A DNA stretch of 64,000 nucleotides. Origin: Cristatella mucedo (Eukaryota; Bryozoa; Phylactolaemata; Cristatellidae). Position 1 is the stretch's first letter. Each line of letters opens with the position of its first letter. The DNA lies in assembly GCA_009760855.2 (NCBI GenBank), contig WPIO01000093.1:837001-901000 (forward strand). Reading direction: 5' to 3'. The position numbers were made by a program, and so were the translations under genes. This document shows, in pieces, positions 1-13,700 of the stretch. The notes under the pieces are model-generated. The model made no database searches and was not told the origin of the DNA. It was given only the letters and a program-made list of their open reading frames with translations.

Positions 1-205
1 GGATGACAACAAGCTTTCTCAAATAGAATGACGATAGAAAATTAACTTACTGGTTAATGGCAAATCTAGTCATTCAGAAATTGGAAAACCTAACCCTCAG
101 AATGGGCTGAGCCAGTGCATCTCCCGTAGCACCTGCATGCGATTTGGGTACCCAAAAGTGACCGTTCACTTGATGAGCTTTCAGGTGGTGCAACTCGGCT
201 ACCAG

Positions 206-347
206 ACTTATATAATTCATTTATATAGCGCCCCAAGAGAACTTAATCTCTATTCAGGCGTTTGACATATGCCTCAAGCCCACGAACTCAGCCAGACCTT
301 GGTCGGGGCGAGCACCTTAACCGTTGGACAAAACAAGCACGGCATAT
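206..347 (-). mobile_element. SINE A (tRNA-derived)
   Basis: Reading the minus strand it has a tRNA-like head with B box near 275, then the common tail (CGCCTGAATAGAGATTAAGT and GGGGCGCTATATAAATGAAT). It is inserted in LINE A. Confidence 0.75.
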
Positions 348-552
348 CTGTCCTGCGTGGCCTAGTTGCCATATTACACCACTGCTCGCCGACATGCAGT
401 CGTTCCCCATCAAGCAGCCAATAAAATTCAGGTTTTGACACTCACTTTTATTCCCAATCAGATTTGGCATCGTAGTGCCCACTCTTCCGACTCAAATCGT
501 TTAGCTGTGCCACTAACCAACCACAAATCCTTTGGCTGTCATGCCTTTAATG

Positions 553-713
553 GCTCACTAGGTAAGGCGGTTGCTTTGTACGACCTCGGCCCCGAGGTCG
601 TGGGTTCGAATCCTGCGGTGGGCGATCCTTTATCACCACTGCAAGCGGTGGTGATAGCCATAAAGGCTCTTATGTCGCTGTACAAAAAAGGCTGTTAAAC
701 CAGCGAGTATTTT
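553..713 (+). mobile_element. SINE B (tRNA-derived)
   Basis: The head has an A-box-like GGCTCACTAGGTAAGGCGG and a perfect B box GGTTCGAATCC. The body has CACCACTGCAAGCGGTGGTG, which folds into a hairpin, and the tail is GGCTGTTAAACCAGC. It sits inside LINE A. It looks like a tRNA-derived SINE rather than a working tRNA gene, because it cannot make a normal cloverleaf. Confidence 0.75.
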
Positions 714-1039
714 TTCTTTAGTTCGTGTGCTACTAAGCTTTGAACTCACTTCCGACTCATGTCACGACATCTCCTGCCTGAACATTTAAAAAGAAGCTCA
801 AAACCTGTACGATTTATTCCTTAAGTGGTCATTCGTGCTGACACTGTGTATGCTATCATAAGCCACTTTTACCTGCTTCCTCAAAAGCATAGTGCAAATG
901 CAAAGTGGCTAGATATTTAGTTTTCCAAAGGTGCTATACAAATTTCTTACTTAAACTATTCCTATTATTATTATCATCAGTATTATTGTCCGGGGCTGGC
1001 TATTCGAAATACTTCATAATCATGCTTCGAATCATATCA

Positions 1040-1170
1040 TATGTACTCTCATGACTCGTCTGTTCACTGCACCTCTAACCATATTTAAATCCTTCGAAGA
1101 CCGTGCCTTCAGTTCGTGTATTCTCAAAGCCAAGAACTCACTCTCAACTGACATCGCACCAACATCTGTG
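1040..1170 (+). mobile_element. LINE A fragment
   Basis: A short stretch matches the end of the LINE A ORF (the equivalent of LKSFEDRAFSSC...KNSL). It is heavily decayed. Confidence 0.5.
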
Positions 1171-1466
1171 TGCCAGCCTCTAACCGCCACTATTGTGAGG
1201 GCACACTATCCAAGGCAGCATTATCCAATGGGAGGGGTCTGCACCAGCTAAGTGATTTTAGCAATCCGGTGCTGTATGGAGCAGACTCACGGAAGCTGTG
1301 GTGCAGGGGTGAGTCGACTGGCTCACCCAGCATACCCAGGCAGCTGTCTGCTTCGTCCGGCTGCAAGCACGGGTAGGCCAAATTTATGCTTGGGTCATGT
1401 GACGCTCGTCACCACTTGCTCCGGACTTTCTGCCTGCCTGTCCCTCTCATTCCTCTTAAATTAAAT

Positions 1467-1625
1467 ACTAGCTGATTTAACAGCCTCTTTTGTATAGCGA
1501 CAGAAGAGCCTTTACGGCTATCACCACCGCTTGCAATGGCGATAGAGGATCGCCTACCGCAGGATTCGAACCCACGACATCGGCATCGAGGTCGTGAAAA
1601 GCAACCGCCTTACCCAGTGCGCCAT
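1467..1625 (-). mobile_element. SINE B copy
   Basis: Minus-strand copy of the family at 553-713, with A box TGGCGCACTGGGTAAGGCGG, B box GGTTCGAATCC and the same hairpin body and GCTGTTAAATCAGC tail. Confidence 0.78.
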
Positions 1626-1639
1626 CACGGCTCGCAGAT

Positions 1640-2574
1640 ACTCTCTCTTAAGGCTCTCTCTCTCTCTCTCTTTATATATCTTGCTCCTTCATCTTTGCAG
1701 TAGTCGGAGTTGCTGTGTGCTTATGCAGCATTAGTGTGATCTTGTCTATGTACAGGTATGTGCGTGTGCTCGCAAGCATACCACGTTTGCTGGTGACAAT
1801 ATGTGTGTGGCAATGTGAGTGTTCATGCGCACGTGTGTGAACATCTGTGTGTGTGCTTTAATGTGTACTCATGAGCATGCGTGTGCATGCAAAAAATGTG
1901 CGTACACGTCTCTCCATGTACTTGTGTGACCACACCTGGTAGCTGCCGACTCAGGGCAAGAGTGCCGCCAGCTATATATACACTTGAGCAGCTGTGTGAT
2001 TATGCAACGATTATGTCATTATGAGATTAGTGCTATCTTTTGCGTCCCAGCGCTTCAATTCACCTCTCCTTGGACTTAAACTCATTCATTTTTCGTCTAT
2101 TTACTAAAGACGTCTGTAATGCCAAATGCTCAGCAGAAGCAGCGTATCCAACTGCCATGTGCCTGGTCGGCATGCTAAAAGTGCAATAAGTAGGACAACC
2201 TCGTCTACAGCATCTCTGCGCGCTATTCTACTTACCGTTACCTATCTGTCGCAAGTTCGTTGGTGTGAGCTGGACCGACAGACCGAGCACAACACTCGAA
2301 AACCCTCGGAATGACTCGATGCCACGACTCCACGAACCTCACTCTATACATACAGGTGCTACTATAGGGGAAATAATTAGCAGCACCGGTTCAGGCTCTA
2401 AGACTCAGCAGAAAACGCAAGTGCCCCTAGCGCCACCCACTCGAGCAAAGACCCGCGCCTAGATTAGTATTGCGGTTAATTAAGTATTTCGATATATGTC
2501 CATGCCTGCAGAAAATAGAGCTGGTCATGTAGAGCAAAACTCATCGAACCGAAATCAGAAATAACCTAGACTCA
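1640..2574. other. Intergenic stretch, no gene seen
   Basis: It contains a short (CT)n run near 1650 and GT-rich DNA around 1740-1930. Open frames here are short and match nothing I recognise. Confidence 0.5.
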
Positions 2575-2970
2575 TGACGTACAAGCAGAGCGGAACTTGC
2601 ATCTCAAATTTCACTCTGATAAGTGAAGTATTAGCCTAGTTATGGAATTTACAAGGCATCTAGCTACACTGACAAATGCTGTTTGAAAGTCATAAGCATG
2701 AATTGCAACAGACTTGACGTATGTACATCGATCTACCAAAGCTCACCAAGTTTAAGTCGCATACGATGCAGAGGGTAAACTTTTTATTTGCAGACATGTT
2801 GCTTCCGGTTTATATCCGGGTTAAACAAGGTGTACACGATGTTTGTCTTTTATGTGGCAAGTCGTCAGAACGCCCAAATCCCATTTCTAACATCTTTGTC
2901 TTTTGAAAGGTAATTATACAAACATTTCATTGTCAAACCATTTTTTAAAGTATTTTCTTGACATTCTCAA
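2575..2970 (+). repeat. Unclassified dispersed repeat X, copy 1
   Basis: It aligns by eye, with many gaps, to 18375-18780. Shared landmarks are GAAAGTCA(T/C)AAGCAT, ATCGATCTACCAA/CTCGATTTACCAA, GATGCAGAG, ATGTTGCTTC, CATTTCTAACAT and TTTTGAAAGGTA. No coding capacity or known family was recognised. Confidence 0.6.
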
Positions 2971-3049
2971 TAAGAGAAAGAAAAAGGCGGTTGGTTTATT
3001 TCCTGACGGGATGGGAGACCGAGGAAGAAACTGGTGCTGCGTTTCAGCT

Positions 3050-3640
3050 AGGCCTGAAGGAGCCAAGCCATGGTGGGCCTCATGGGTCAAGGTAACGAAA
3101 TTGGCTCTGTATCCGTTGATCGACCGGGAGCCATCGCAGCTCCTTCAGCAAAGGAAACACATGGCTGAACCTCTGGAATTTGTAGACAAACATTGGCTAC
3201 CATATTCATCACTAGCTCCAGAGGGTTACCGGCTTTTTTCTGTAGCCCAACCAAAACGGAATTGCAGTAGTCCAGCCTAGATAGAACCAGGGAGCTAGTT
3301 GGATTTTTAGCAAGCCACCACGATAGACAGTTCCTAATCCTAGACAGGGATCGAACATGATGGCTAGCAGTGGAAGCAGTCTTCCCAATGAGGCTTTCAA
3401 ACTTGAAGCAGTTATCACAGAGCACCTAAATTCCGAGCACATAGTGACGGTCGCACAACAACATAACCGACTAGAAGAGCAACGTCTCTTAGTTCAGCCA
3501 CATGCTTGGAGTGTCCTGTGAGTAGCAGCTCGGTGTTATCACCGTTTAGTTTTAGGAAATTGGCTGACACCCGGGATCGAAGATCGAAGCTAAGGAAGCT
3601 TTCAGTTTATCAGTTGCTGAAGCCAACTCCGATGGTTCCG
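3050..3640 (-). mobile_element. LINE B fragment
   Basis: On the minus strand broken frames read like the LINE B reverse transcriptase C-terminus (SLSRIRNCL, LVLSRLDYCNSVL, KTASTASHH), matching the longer copy at 53.6-54.9 kb. It lies just past the presumed CNOT9 3' end. Confidence 0.75.
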
Positions 3641-3720
3641 AAAACCAGCATTGCATATCTTTGTAGGAGTTAACACCTGCGTCTGGCAGACCAATTATGA
3701 TGCTGATTAAATGAGATGAA

Positions 3721-3726
3721 TTTATT
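3721..3726 (-). terminator. Candidate CNOT9 polyadenylation signal AATAAA
   Basis: TTTATT on the plus strand is AATAAA on the CNOT9 strand, 774 nt past the stop. I saw no other AATAAA between it and the stop. A LINE B fragment begins just beyond it, which fits the end of the transcript. About 770 bp (3727-4499) would then be 3' UTR. No transcript evidence is available. Confidence 0.4.
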
Positions 3727-4499
3727 ACGGTATGTACTGTTTATTGGCATCTGCTGAACAAGTCCAGCCATGCGACAGCAGCATCTCGAGAGACAGATCT
3801 TCAAGACCATAAACGCCGATGCATATAGGCAATGCACTAAGCAACTTTCACTTTGGCAAAATGCTTTGTTCCAGCAGCCAACGATGGCTGCATGAATCCA
3901 CTGACATGTGCAAATAATAAAGCCATTCCCGTGTTATCATCTCAGCTGCAGAATGGAATGAACGTAGCCAGACGTATGCAAAAATATGATAGCAGACTAA
4001 GAGAAATTTCTACCTCCACTGAGCCACTTTACAGCAGTTGTGCATGCCTCAACTTGACAGCACTGCTCTCCAACAAGTCTAAGGCTTCATTTAGCATGGA
4101 AGGTACAGGAATCCCATTATTTGCATACGTCGCAGACGTCTACGGGTTCCGATGCCAACAGGCATTGTTGTAAAAACGTGAAGAGAAGCAACTGCCCACG
4201 AAAGCAACGCATGCATGGATGGCACACTGTGTGCCATTAACGTGACACTCGTTGGTTGGTTGCAACACGTTGCACATCGTTGCAAGTCGTGCAGTTCCGA
4301 CCACCACAAGACGAACTGCAGAAGCTTCAAGCTTAGTACTTGGAAAGGACAATAGCAATGGTCCTAAATGAGTGACATCCGACGAGAGGAGCAGCATGAG
4401 CATCAGGCGCACAGCACCACGAAAAAGAGCAGGGGGTTTGCAGCTCAGGCTCAGCCGACAGCAAGCCGGATGAGTACAGGTGGTTTATCTTTCACGAGA

Positions 4500-4710
4500 T
4501 CAAGGTTGCTGCTGCTGCATCTGCTGCTGCTGAAGAGAAGGCAGTGGCAGGCCGGAAAGCGGATTAGAGGATGCCAACATTGGAGGTGGCTCTAGGTTCT
4601 TGAGCAGTGTGCCAAGCCAGCGCTTTGTAGTGTGATCGTCCTTGAGACAATTTGCAAAAGTGGCATCTTTAAGCTGGTCTGGAAGACACTGGCGCAATGC
4701 CTCTCGTGCC
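4500..4710 (-). CDS. CNOT9: CNOT9 coding exon 8 (C-terminus and stop)
   Basis: Residues 262-331 and a TGA stop at 4502-4500. It starts with the conserved [16 protein letters not shown]...[13 protein letters not shown], then diverges into a Pro/Leu/Ser segment and a glutamine-rich end with two runs of four Gln split by Met. The acceptor is atatcgtag|G. The Gln-rich end replaces the short PRGIPLPPQ-type tail of human CNOT9. Confidence 0.95.
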
Positions 4711-7700
4711 CTACGATATAATATTGATCAGCATGCAAATAGCATGGAATAATAGGAACAGCAGCAGGAACGCCTTTGCAGCTACCGGCACATAGGTACA
4801 CATAGTCTTAGCTAAGGGTACGGTGCGCGCGCAAACTTCACGACCTAGAGCATTAGAATCTTGGAGCAGGCAATTCTGTATTGCTCACTACAACGGGGAG
4901 GGATCACCACTGCAGCTCTACTGCCAGCTATATAAGTAAGGTTGTTAAATCAGTCAATCTTTACTTAATGCTTACCACAATTAAATTTTGTTGAAAAATA
5001 TCAGCAGATGCGCCCTCCCTGGGTGCCCAGGCAGCCATATCGTGGCTTTGTTTGGGCACTTACCGGGGATTGTCGGAGAGCCTCAGATAACACCGCACGA
5101 CATGTTTCAGTAGTCTAGCCGATTCTTCCTTTGCTAACGACAGCACCATCTTGCCCTGGATAAAAGAACACATTTGTCCACCCACACGAAATGCAACAGA
5201 AAGTCTAATGTCTAAAGTCAAAAAATGATTATTAATTAACTCCTAATGACCAACCTCTACAGTGGCCAATTACAATTTCGGTCAATTAGTTTTGAATAGC
5301 ATAATCTCCAATTTATAATGTATAGAGGTCTGTGATTGCATGACAGTTCCACGGAGCGGAGACCACCTGCATGTCAAAACCTGTGGTCGTGCTACTACAC
5401 CGACAAAGGTATGAAGTTATTGCAATAGTCAAACTGAAATAGCCAAGAAATAAAGTGCAAACAGAGCTTACACCACCCCGAATCCACGACTTAGAAATGA
5501 CAAAACAAGTACACACTATGAGTTATATATGCATGGCAAGCAGAGACAGCATACAACAACCAACCGATGCCATGCCAGATACAGCTTTTTAAGGAGGGTG
5601 TAGATACATTGCACATTCCTCTAGACAGTAAAATGCTTTGTCGAACAAATGAGTTGCGACCGAACGTAAAACGAGCCTATAGCTTAAGCACGAGCTAGAT
5701 CATGAAATAAGAAGAGAATATGGGGCAGTTTTTAAACTATAGGCATCCAAGCAAACACTAAATCTGCTTAAGCCCCAACAAGTTAGCACCAACTAACATC
5801 ATTAATATGTCATTAGCCTCAGATCACGTCCTGGCAAAGGTAAAAAAAAAGGCTGACTTCATACCTAGCTAGTAAGTTTAAGTCTGGTTTTAGAGTTAAT
5901 CACTCCAAGAAGCCAGATTGCATCAGGTATATAACGACCTTCTTTGGAACTCAGTAGAGTCAGCCTGTTTTGTCGATCCTTCGACAGCTTTTAATAGCTA
6001 TCGACCACCAAGTCCTTCTCAACTGCCTCTAATCTCGCCTAGGCATCACTGGTACTGCACTGCAATGGTTCAGGTCCTGTATCAGTTGGCCACTTTAAAG
6101 TATTGATGTAATGCAATGTAATGTATCTCCGTCTGTAACTCCACAAAGTCATCAAGACCATGTGGGTGTTACGCAGAAGAGTTTTGTATAGCGCACTCAC
6201 AGCCTAAGCAGCTTTCGGTACACATTCGGTAACCAACAGACTTCGTCTCACGCAACAAAGAGAAAGTGGGAAGCATAGCAGAGTCAGGAGAGCAGTTGAG
6301 GTAGTGAGTAGCATGGAAATAGCAGCTCAGGACCGCTGAAAAGGATGAGCCCTAGTCGGAAGTAGGAGAGTAGTTGTCGTTGCGTAAGAATTGTGGAAGC
6401 GAGTTCCACAGTCTAGGACCTGCAGAGCTAAAGCTTCTGACGCCAATGGTCTTTAAGCAGAGGTGTGGCAGTGGACGGACAAAGCTCATTTGAGGAACCA
6501 CTGAAGTATGGGGTGCCTTAGGGTTCTGTTCTTGGTCCGGTTCTATTAACGGCTTATACTCTCCCTGATGCCAAAGAGATTGCCAGGCACAACCACGGCT
6601 TTCACTTCTATGCAGATGACAATCACTTGTACATTTGCTTTGATCTCTCCCTAATCCTCAGGCAAAACACGTCGAATTCTGTGAACTCCCTTACTGCACG
6701 TATTGACGACACTGCACAAAAATGGCAGCAAACTTTTTTTAAACTGAATTATGATAAAACCAACTTACTAGCAATGAGCAAACTAAGTGTAGTGCAGATA
6801 ATGAAAAAAATTATGCTGAAAATCGGCTCGGCCCCTATATCTCGTGCTAAATCTGCAAGAAATCTAGGTGTCCTGTTCAAAAGTGACTTATCATTAGACG
6901 ACCCATTCAGTTCCACAGCCATGCCTGCCAAATTTCAGCTATTTAACATTACCAAAATTCGGGCTTACTTAGACGGGAATAACACATCTGAACATGCATT
7001 TGTATCCTGTCTCGACTTATGTAACTCACTGCTTGCTGGTCTACTGGCCAGAGAAATACAATACAATATGCTTACAGCTTGTGCAAAACTCAGCAGCTAA
7101 GCTTGTCTGTCGTGGTCATCACAGTTGCCATATCACACCCCTTCACGCCGACCTGCACTGGCTGCCAGTCAAGCAGCGCATCGATTCCAAGGTTCTCTCA
7201 CTCACTTTTAGGTCCCTTCATTATTTGGCACCAGCCTACCTATCAGATCTACTCCCGCACCAGGCTAAGCATAGCACCACCTGCTTTTCGGAATCTAATC
7301 GTTTACGAATACCTCGCCCGAACCTCAAATCCTTTGGAGACCATGCCTTTAGTTGGTATGCTTCTAAAGCCTAGAACTCACTTCTGACGGGCATCACGAC
7401 ATTTCCTGACTTTGACATCTAAAAAGAAGCTAAAATGCATCTATCACAGCACTTGGTCCATGCGATTCGTCCTTTGTGTGCTTATGGGTGCTGCAACTAA
7501 CCATCTTTGCAAGCTGACCCAGTGACCTTCTCTGAGCTGACAAGCTGACACAGTCACCTTGAACCATGTTATGCTTCTTGACATTTAGCTTGCTACAAGA
7601 ACAATTCGATCATGCTTCCTTTGCAGCATATGTGAAATGCCTAGAAAAAATTTAAGCTCTCTAAAGGCCCCATACAAATGCATTTTTATTAATTGTAAGT

Positions 7701-10700
7701 AGCCATGGGCTGTAAAAAAGCAGATTTATTCTAATGCTGTGCCGTGGTATCCTTTAGAAGGCAAGAACCACTTTAGTAAGAATGGTTTGGGGTTGTTTGC
7801 TGCTGTCTTCAGTGAAGCACTACTACCATTAAACACCCACGGCTTTTGGATTTACAGTACAGGCACCAAAACTGTGCACTTGGGATCACGACATAACCTC
7901 TATATAACCTGCTATAACCCGAATACTCCTGGCATAACCTGGTTCAGAGTTAAATGTACTAATGGCCAACACAACTTCACCAAAACATAGGATTCGAATG
8001 AGCTGGCAATATTTGTCACAAATCGTGGATGCCAACACCTTGGCTTTTTTTTTAGAAGGTGCAAAACATGAGAAATGACAACGTTAACTCAGTATCAGGG
8101 GCTATTTCTGGCGTCCGACAGCAACTGAGCACTGCAAAGTAAGATCAGCAAATGTAAAGTGCCTAGAAAAAGATTAAGTTATCTGAGGGCGCTTTATCAA
8201 GTGTATTATTATATTAAAATGTATCACATGCACAAAAAATCCTCGTTTCTAAAAGTAAATCTCGACAACCGTTTTAGGCATTTTCTGAGCTACATTCAAA
8301 GGTTTGAAGCATGCTAGTTTAATCATGCACAACCATAGGCCTGACGTGGTTCGAAACGATGTGAGAACTCGATTACACAGCAGACAGAAAACCAAACGCA
8401 GTAGTCTTATATACAAGGAGTTGATGAATTCTTTTAAATAATTTCCTATGTCTTAACTCTCTCAGTTTGCCAAATGCAAGTATTAAATTAAAACACAATC
8501 CCATCTCATAATCTTTAAAATTGCTTTATAAATGCAGATCACTAAGACTTTGGCATCTCAGGTCTTTGCCGATACTTCTAAAGCAGTTTTACACTGTTAC
8601 CACAACTTTTTTTTTCATCAAAAATCTTTGTTGGCTGGTTTCTCTTTCGACTTACCCAACTTCTTACATTGCCTCGAACCAGATATGACCTACATCTGTG
8701 CATGCACAAAACCGAATGATTAAAAACCATGCCAGAAGAAGTGCTACAACACACAGTCGCTGAGATGCATGAGTGGGATACCTGGCTTATCCAAAAGCTG
8801 TTACTTAGCCGTGTTCTTAGGGTGATATCAAAACTAACTTCGTAAACCACAACTGTTTTCAAACCCTTCGGAAGCCGCCAAACACGATATCAGCATATGT
8901 TTCATAATAATAATATAATTCATTTGTATAGCGCCACAATGAGAACTTAATCTCTATTCAGGCCCTTCACAAATGTCCCGGGGCTCGAGCCCACGACCTC
9001 AGCCAGACCTTGGTCGGGGCGAGCTGGACGAAACCGCTGGACCAAACCAGCTTGGCATTCACACCTAGTATGCTAACCAAGGTGTCAGCACACACAATTT
9101 TGCAACATTTATTGGTTCTTCATATGATTCCTACCTTTTCGGTGTAATGTTTGGCCTTGATTTTGTAAAACACTCAAATAATTTATATTTGTGTTGATTC
9201 ACAAGCATGCTAAGTTTTTGTGCGAGCACTATATTTTTGGATACATCTTATAAAGAGGTTAGAAAAAGGCAAACATGGACAACTTAATTTTCTGCTATCC
9301 CTACTAAGCAATAACTGGCAGGGATGTACATGACTATTCTTTGCAACAATACACGTTTTCTGACGACAACTCTTGGTTTGGCAGAATCGTTCACACATTA
9401 AACACACAAATGCAACTATCATACATGATATTTTCATTCTAATATCTACATGTGCAGATCCCCCAAATTTATGCAAGGCCATATAATATGCCGTATTCAG
9501 CGTATCAGTCATGCATAAATGCATCTTCACTGAAAACCACTTACAAGAATAAATGCAACATGTGAAAAGCGATCGTACGTCTGGCATATGTAAGACAGTC
9601 CAGTCTCATCAAGAAGTATCTTTTGCAATATGAAAGTGGCCACCTGTAAAACAAAAGATGCGATAAATAAAAACAGGGGTCGGCAAACTATTCGGACTAC
9701 TAGGCTGCATTTCAGGAGGTCAAGAAGGCGCACACTAGGAGGCCAGAAGTATAAGTGGACGTGGTCAAATGGGCATGGTTGGACGCACAAACAAACAGTT
9801 GCAACAGACACACACGGCATGGGGTAGACATTTATCATCCCTCTCCGGTCAGGCGCTGCTGTTTCACACAAGCAACTGGCATCAGTTATAGAAATAAACA
9901 CGGGCCACAGCTTACGCAGCAACCTGCAGTAATGAAGGGCCGGATCCAACCTTAACTAACAACGGAGACGTTCGACCAGACTAGAGTACTAGCTCGGCTG
10001 TATCTGGCCTAAAGGCCAATTACGGCCGACCACTGGATTAAAAGGAAAAACATGTTTTCCCATAGAATATGAGAATACCATATACCAGCAGATCTCAAAC
10101 AGGCCACATAAGCATCACGATACTGAGTACAAACTCACCGTTTTTGAAAGCTCACTTCCCGACTCCATGATTCGAAGACACAAAGGTATAATCTCTGTGG
10201 TAAGCAGAAAGTTAATGACATCCACCTCGTCTGTCTAAAATGGCCCATCAGGAAAACGTTCAAAGATACATACAGCCACAGCAAGACACCTAAGGACCAC
10301 CAAGCTAAATGAAACTCACCTTAACAAGTGCTCCAATAACACCAAGACTCGTCAGCCGCAAGTACTCGAAAGGCCTGGTCTTGCTGACCGTGTGGAGAAA
10401 AGGATACAGGAAGAGCGGTATATGTGCTACAAAAAATTCAACAAAAAAAACAATTGTACGTGTTCTAACATACTGCATCTTGCAAAGATCCTTTACCTGA
10501 CTGAACTTATACGACAATATTTAAGCATAACCCAATTCACAAAAGTACAGAGGGCATAATTTGGCAGGAGATTACTACCAAGCACAGAAGAATAAAACAC
10601 ATTCAGTATACACACAAAAGTAAACACTGGAGGGCATATAGACACAACCAAAATAAGCAGGATTCACTGACTTGTCTAACAACCTGCCTATTGTCCGAGC

Positions 10701-13700
10701 CAGATACCTCAATTCAACTAACTAGCCTCGGTTCTTGTGTCCCGGCATCCTTTAAAGAGACTATTCTTAGGCTACTCATTAAGTTGTCGACACTAGACCA
10801 GCAGAACTGAAGCAACTTTCACCCAGACTCGCAAATCTCATTCCCATCAAAGATGCTGGAACGAGTAGTGGCAGATCAGATACACTCTTTAATGAAAACT
10901 TCAAACCTAGCAACAAGGTACAGTTTTATTAGAGTACAGTACAGTTGTCACTCGTTTATCGAGGTTAATCGGTTCCCGACTGCCACAATGGGTGAATTTC
11001 TGCGAAGTACGATTCTGTATTTATAAATCGAATTTTTTTTGCAACTATTGCATAGAAAACCTGTTCACGACCATCTAATTCGGTTCTAACAATATTAAAC
11101 CCATCTGGACATGTAATAACACCCTTTTAGTCACCATTACACCTGTATTACCCAATACATTAGACAAAGTAAGGGATTAGACATATTAGACATCATAAAT
11201 ATACTATTATTAGTGTACATTTAATTACACGCATGCAGTTTTTACACCCAACCACTATTGAAAATAGTGCAATTTGTTCGATGATGATGAAGAGGTGTAC
11301 TGCACATAAAAGAAGAGCAAGGTTACTGCTCTCAATAAGGCTGCACCTGACGTTGAAGGATTTGTGGGGGTGCTCGAATACATAGACCAACATACGTACA
11401 GTAATTTTAATTTTATTGTGACGCAGGGGTGTGTAATTGACTCGGACAACCTAGCCTGCGCTGTTTCATTTTCACCACGATCGTTTTTTATGAAGATATT
11501 TGAAAAACCGCAATAGAGCGAAGCCGCGAAAGTCGAAGCGAGAGCGACGACTGTACAGTATAGTACAGTAAGTTTTAGAGCTAATAATTCCACGGAGTGA
11601 AGTTACTAAGCGTATAATGAACTTCTCAGGAATGCTGACCTAGGTAGCACCTCTCAGTTAATTCTTCTGAATCCTACAGTAAAGTTGAATACAATTGATC
11701 AACCAAGTTCTTGAGTACCTGTCATCCCAGCTGTGCATCACTGTCACTGGCACTGCAGTAGTTTAGGCCCCATCTCTGTGGCATATTTCGGAGTGTATGT
11801 TATCAGTCAACGGTCAGCAGATAAGCTTTAAAGACCGGGCTACCGTAAGGATCTGATCTAGGTAGATTTCTTTTTACTGCTTCTTCCATCCTACTTGCCG
11901 ATGTAACGACCAAGCGCAATATAGGCTTTAATTGCTATGCAAATGATACACAGCTGTACGTGTGCTTTGATCACTCCCTGCCACCAGCTTGTCAAACTCA
12001 AATCCCTCGCATCTATTTGGGTGGCAGCCATTTTTCTCAAATTGAATGACGATAAAACCAACTCACTCAAGTGGTCTTGGTAAAATCCAGTGTTGCTTGG
12101 ATATTTGAAAGCCTCAACCTCAAAATCGGCTCGGTCACCATACACCATGTAGCATCTTCAGGCAATCTATGTGCACTGCTGCAAAAATATCAATCACACC
12201 AGCTCTTCAGTCAAGTCAGCCTACTTTCAGCTATGGAACATAGGTAACATTTCGACCCTGCTTAGAGAATGATACCACAACCAAGTGAGTCCATGCATTT
12301 GTGACACCATGTCCTGCCTTTTGTAATGCACTACTAGCAGATCTTCCAGGCTATTCAATAAGACCCTTACAGTTTGTGCAAAACTCAACAGCTAGATTTG
12401 TCCATCGTGAATGTTGCAATTGCCACAGTACATCACCGTCACTAACCCAAACTGGCTGTTCATCAAGTAGAGTACCAATGTTAAATTCTGCCAATGGGTT
12501 TGAGGTCCTTTTCTGGTCTTGCTCAGGCCTACCTATCTGAACTAGTTCTTTCTCAGGCTTTGCATCATACCAGCCCCTCTCCTCATGAATCAATTCGTTT
12601 GGCTGTACCCATAACCAACCTTAGTTATTTGAAAACCGTACCTTCAGTTGGTATGCTGCCAATCCGAACCCACATCACGATATTGCCTGCGTGAAGGACT
12701 TATAGTTCTCCAAGAGTGCTACACAAAGGTACAATTTATATAAATAAATAAATATATATATATATATATATCAGATAACAACATGATTTGGCAGGATTTC
12801 AGCCGTGTTCATAGCCGGAATTGGCAAAAATACTCAAGATCACTTCCAATCCTAAAACTAGATGTATAACACATGAGATGTTGCTCTAGTCTGCCACTGA
12901 CCTTGCAGAAAGGCCGATCTTGTCTCTTGATGCGAAGCCATGCACTGAAGCAAAGCCAGAGCATTGCAGACTCGGTTTGACTGGTGAGCCTAGAGAATTC
13001 AAACATGCATCAATGATTAAAATGATGTGTTGTGCCCACATCCACATGAACATCGGTTTACGTTCAGCAATGCTCCAATAGAATTTATACAGTGAGCATT
13101 TATAAATGAACCTGTAGCCAAAACGGCACACAGCCAAGGCTAGGTTAGAAACTACTTTAGTTGCTCAAATCTCGTGTCTGCACGTATCCATAACGGCTGC
13201 ATGACGGGTAGGAAAGCACAATCGCAACTGTGAAAATGCATAGTGGGTGGCTCTTCGGCTAAGTCTCTAGCCACTCACGGACATGAACAAGCCTTGCTGG
13301 TGGGGAAAGGGACTACATTTGTTCAGCATTCCTCTTACCATAGCATTTGATTAACAGCTTCTTTGACTGTCTAACGTCCCAAAACAAATCAATAGCTGCC
13401 GGGGCTTTGTATAGCTGCACAGCTACCACACTAAGCATCTCCTGACTGCAGCAACTGAGTCTTAGACTCAGCAGCCCAGTGCTCACACTTGACTACCTAG
13501 GTCGTCCGTATTACCCTTCCTGCAGTATATTTTTTTACAACACGCTGCACTCCAAGCATTGAAAAACATTAAGTGTCAAGCTATCACACAAATGGTGCTG
13601 CTGCATCAGCTACATATTGTATTGCCCTTGCAATGCAAACATGCTTGTACATGATTAGCTAAGAAAAACTAACTTGCTCAGTCTGTTATTTGATTCACTC

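Larger units (their letters stand above)
1..985 (+). mobile_element. LINE A (CR1/L2-like) 3' half, interrupted by two SINEs
   Basis: The sequence matches the C-terminal part of the LINE A reverse-transcriptase ORF seen intact at 41-42 kb (blocks like LHWLPVKQ and [13 protein letters not shown] in broken frames) and runs into the 3' UTR and an ATT-triplet tail near 960-985. A SINE A (206-347) and a SINE B (553-713) sit inside it. The element continues left of the window. It is not functional. Confidence 0.75.

Noticed and set aside
553-640. Possible tRNA gene with a perfect B box
   Set aside because: The arms do not form a normal acceptor stem and anticodon arm, and the same sequence recurs with a common non-tRNA tail; it is a SINE.
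4256-4291. Repeated GTTGCA units
   Set aside because: Only three or four imperfect units in the presumed CNOT9 3' UTR; not convincing as an array or site.
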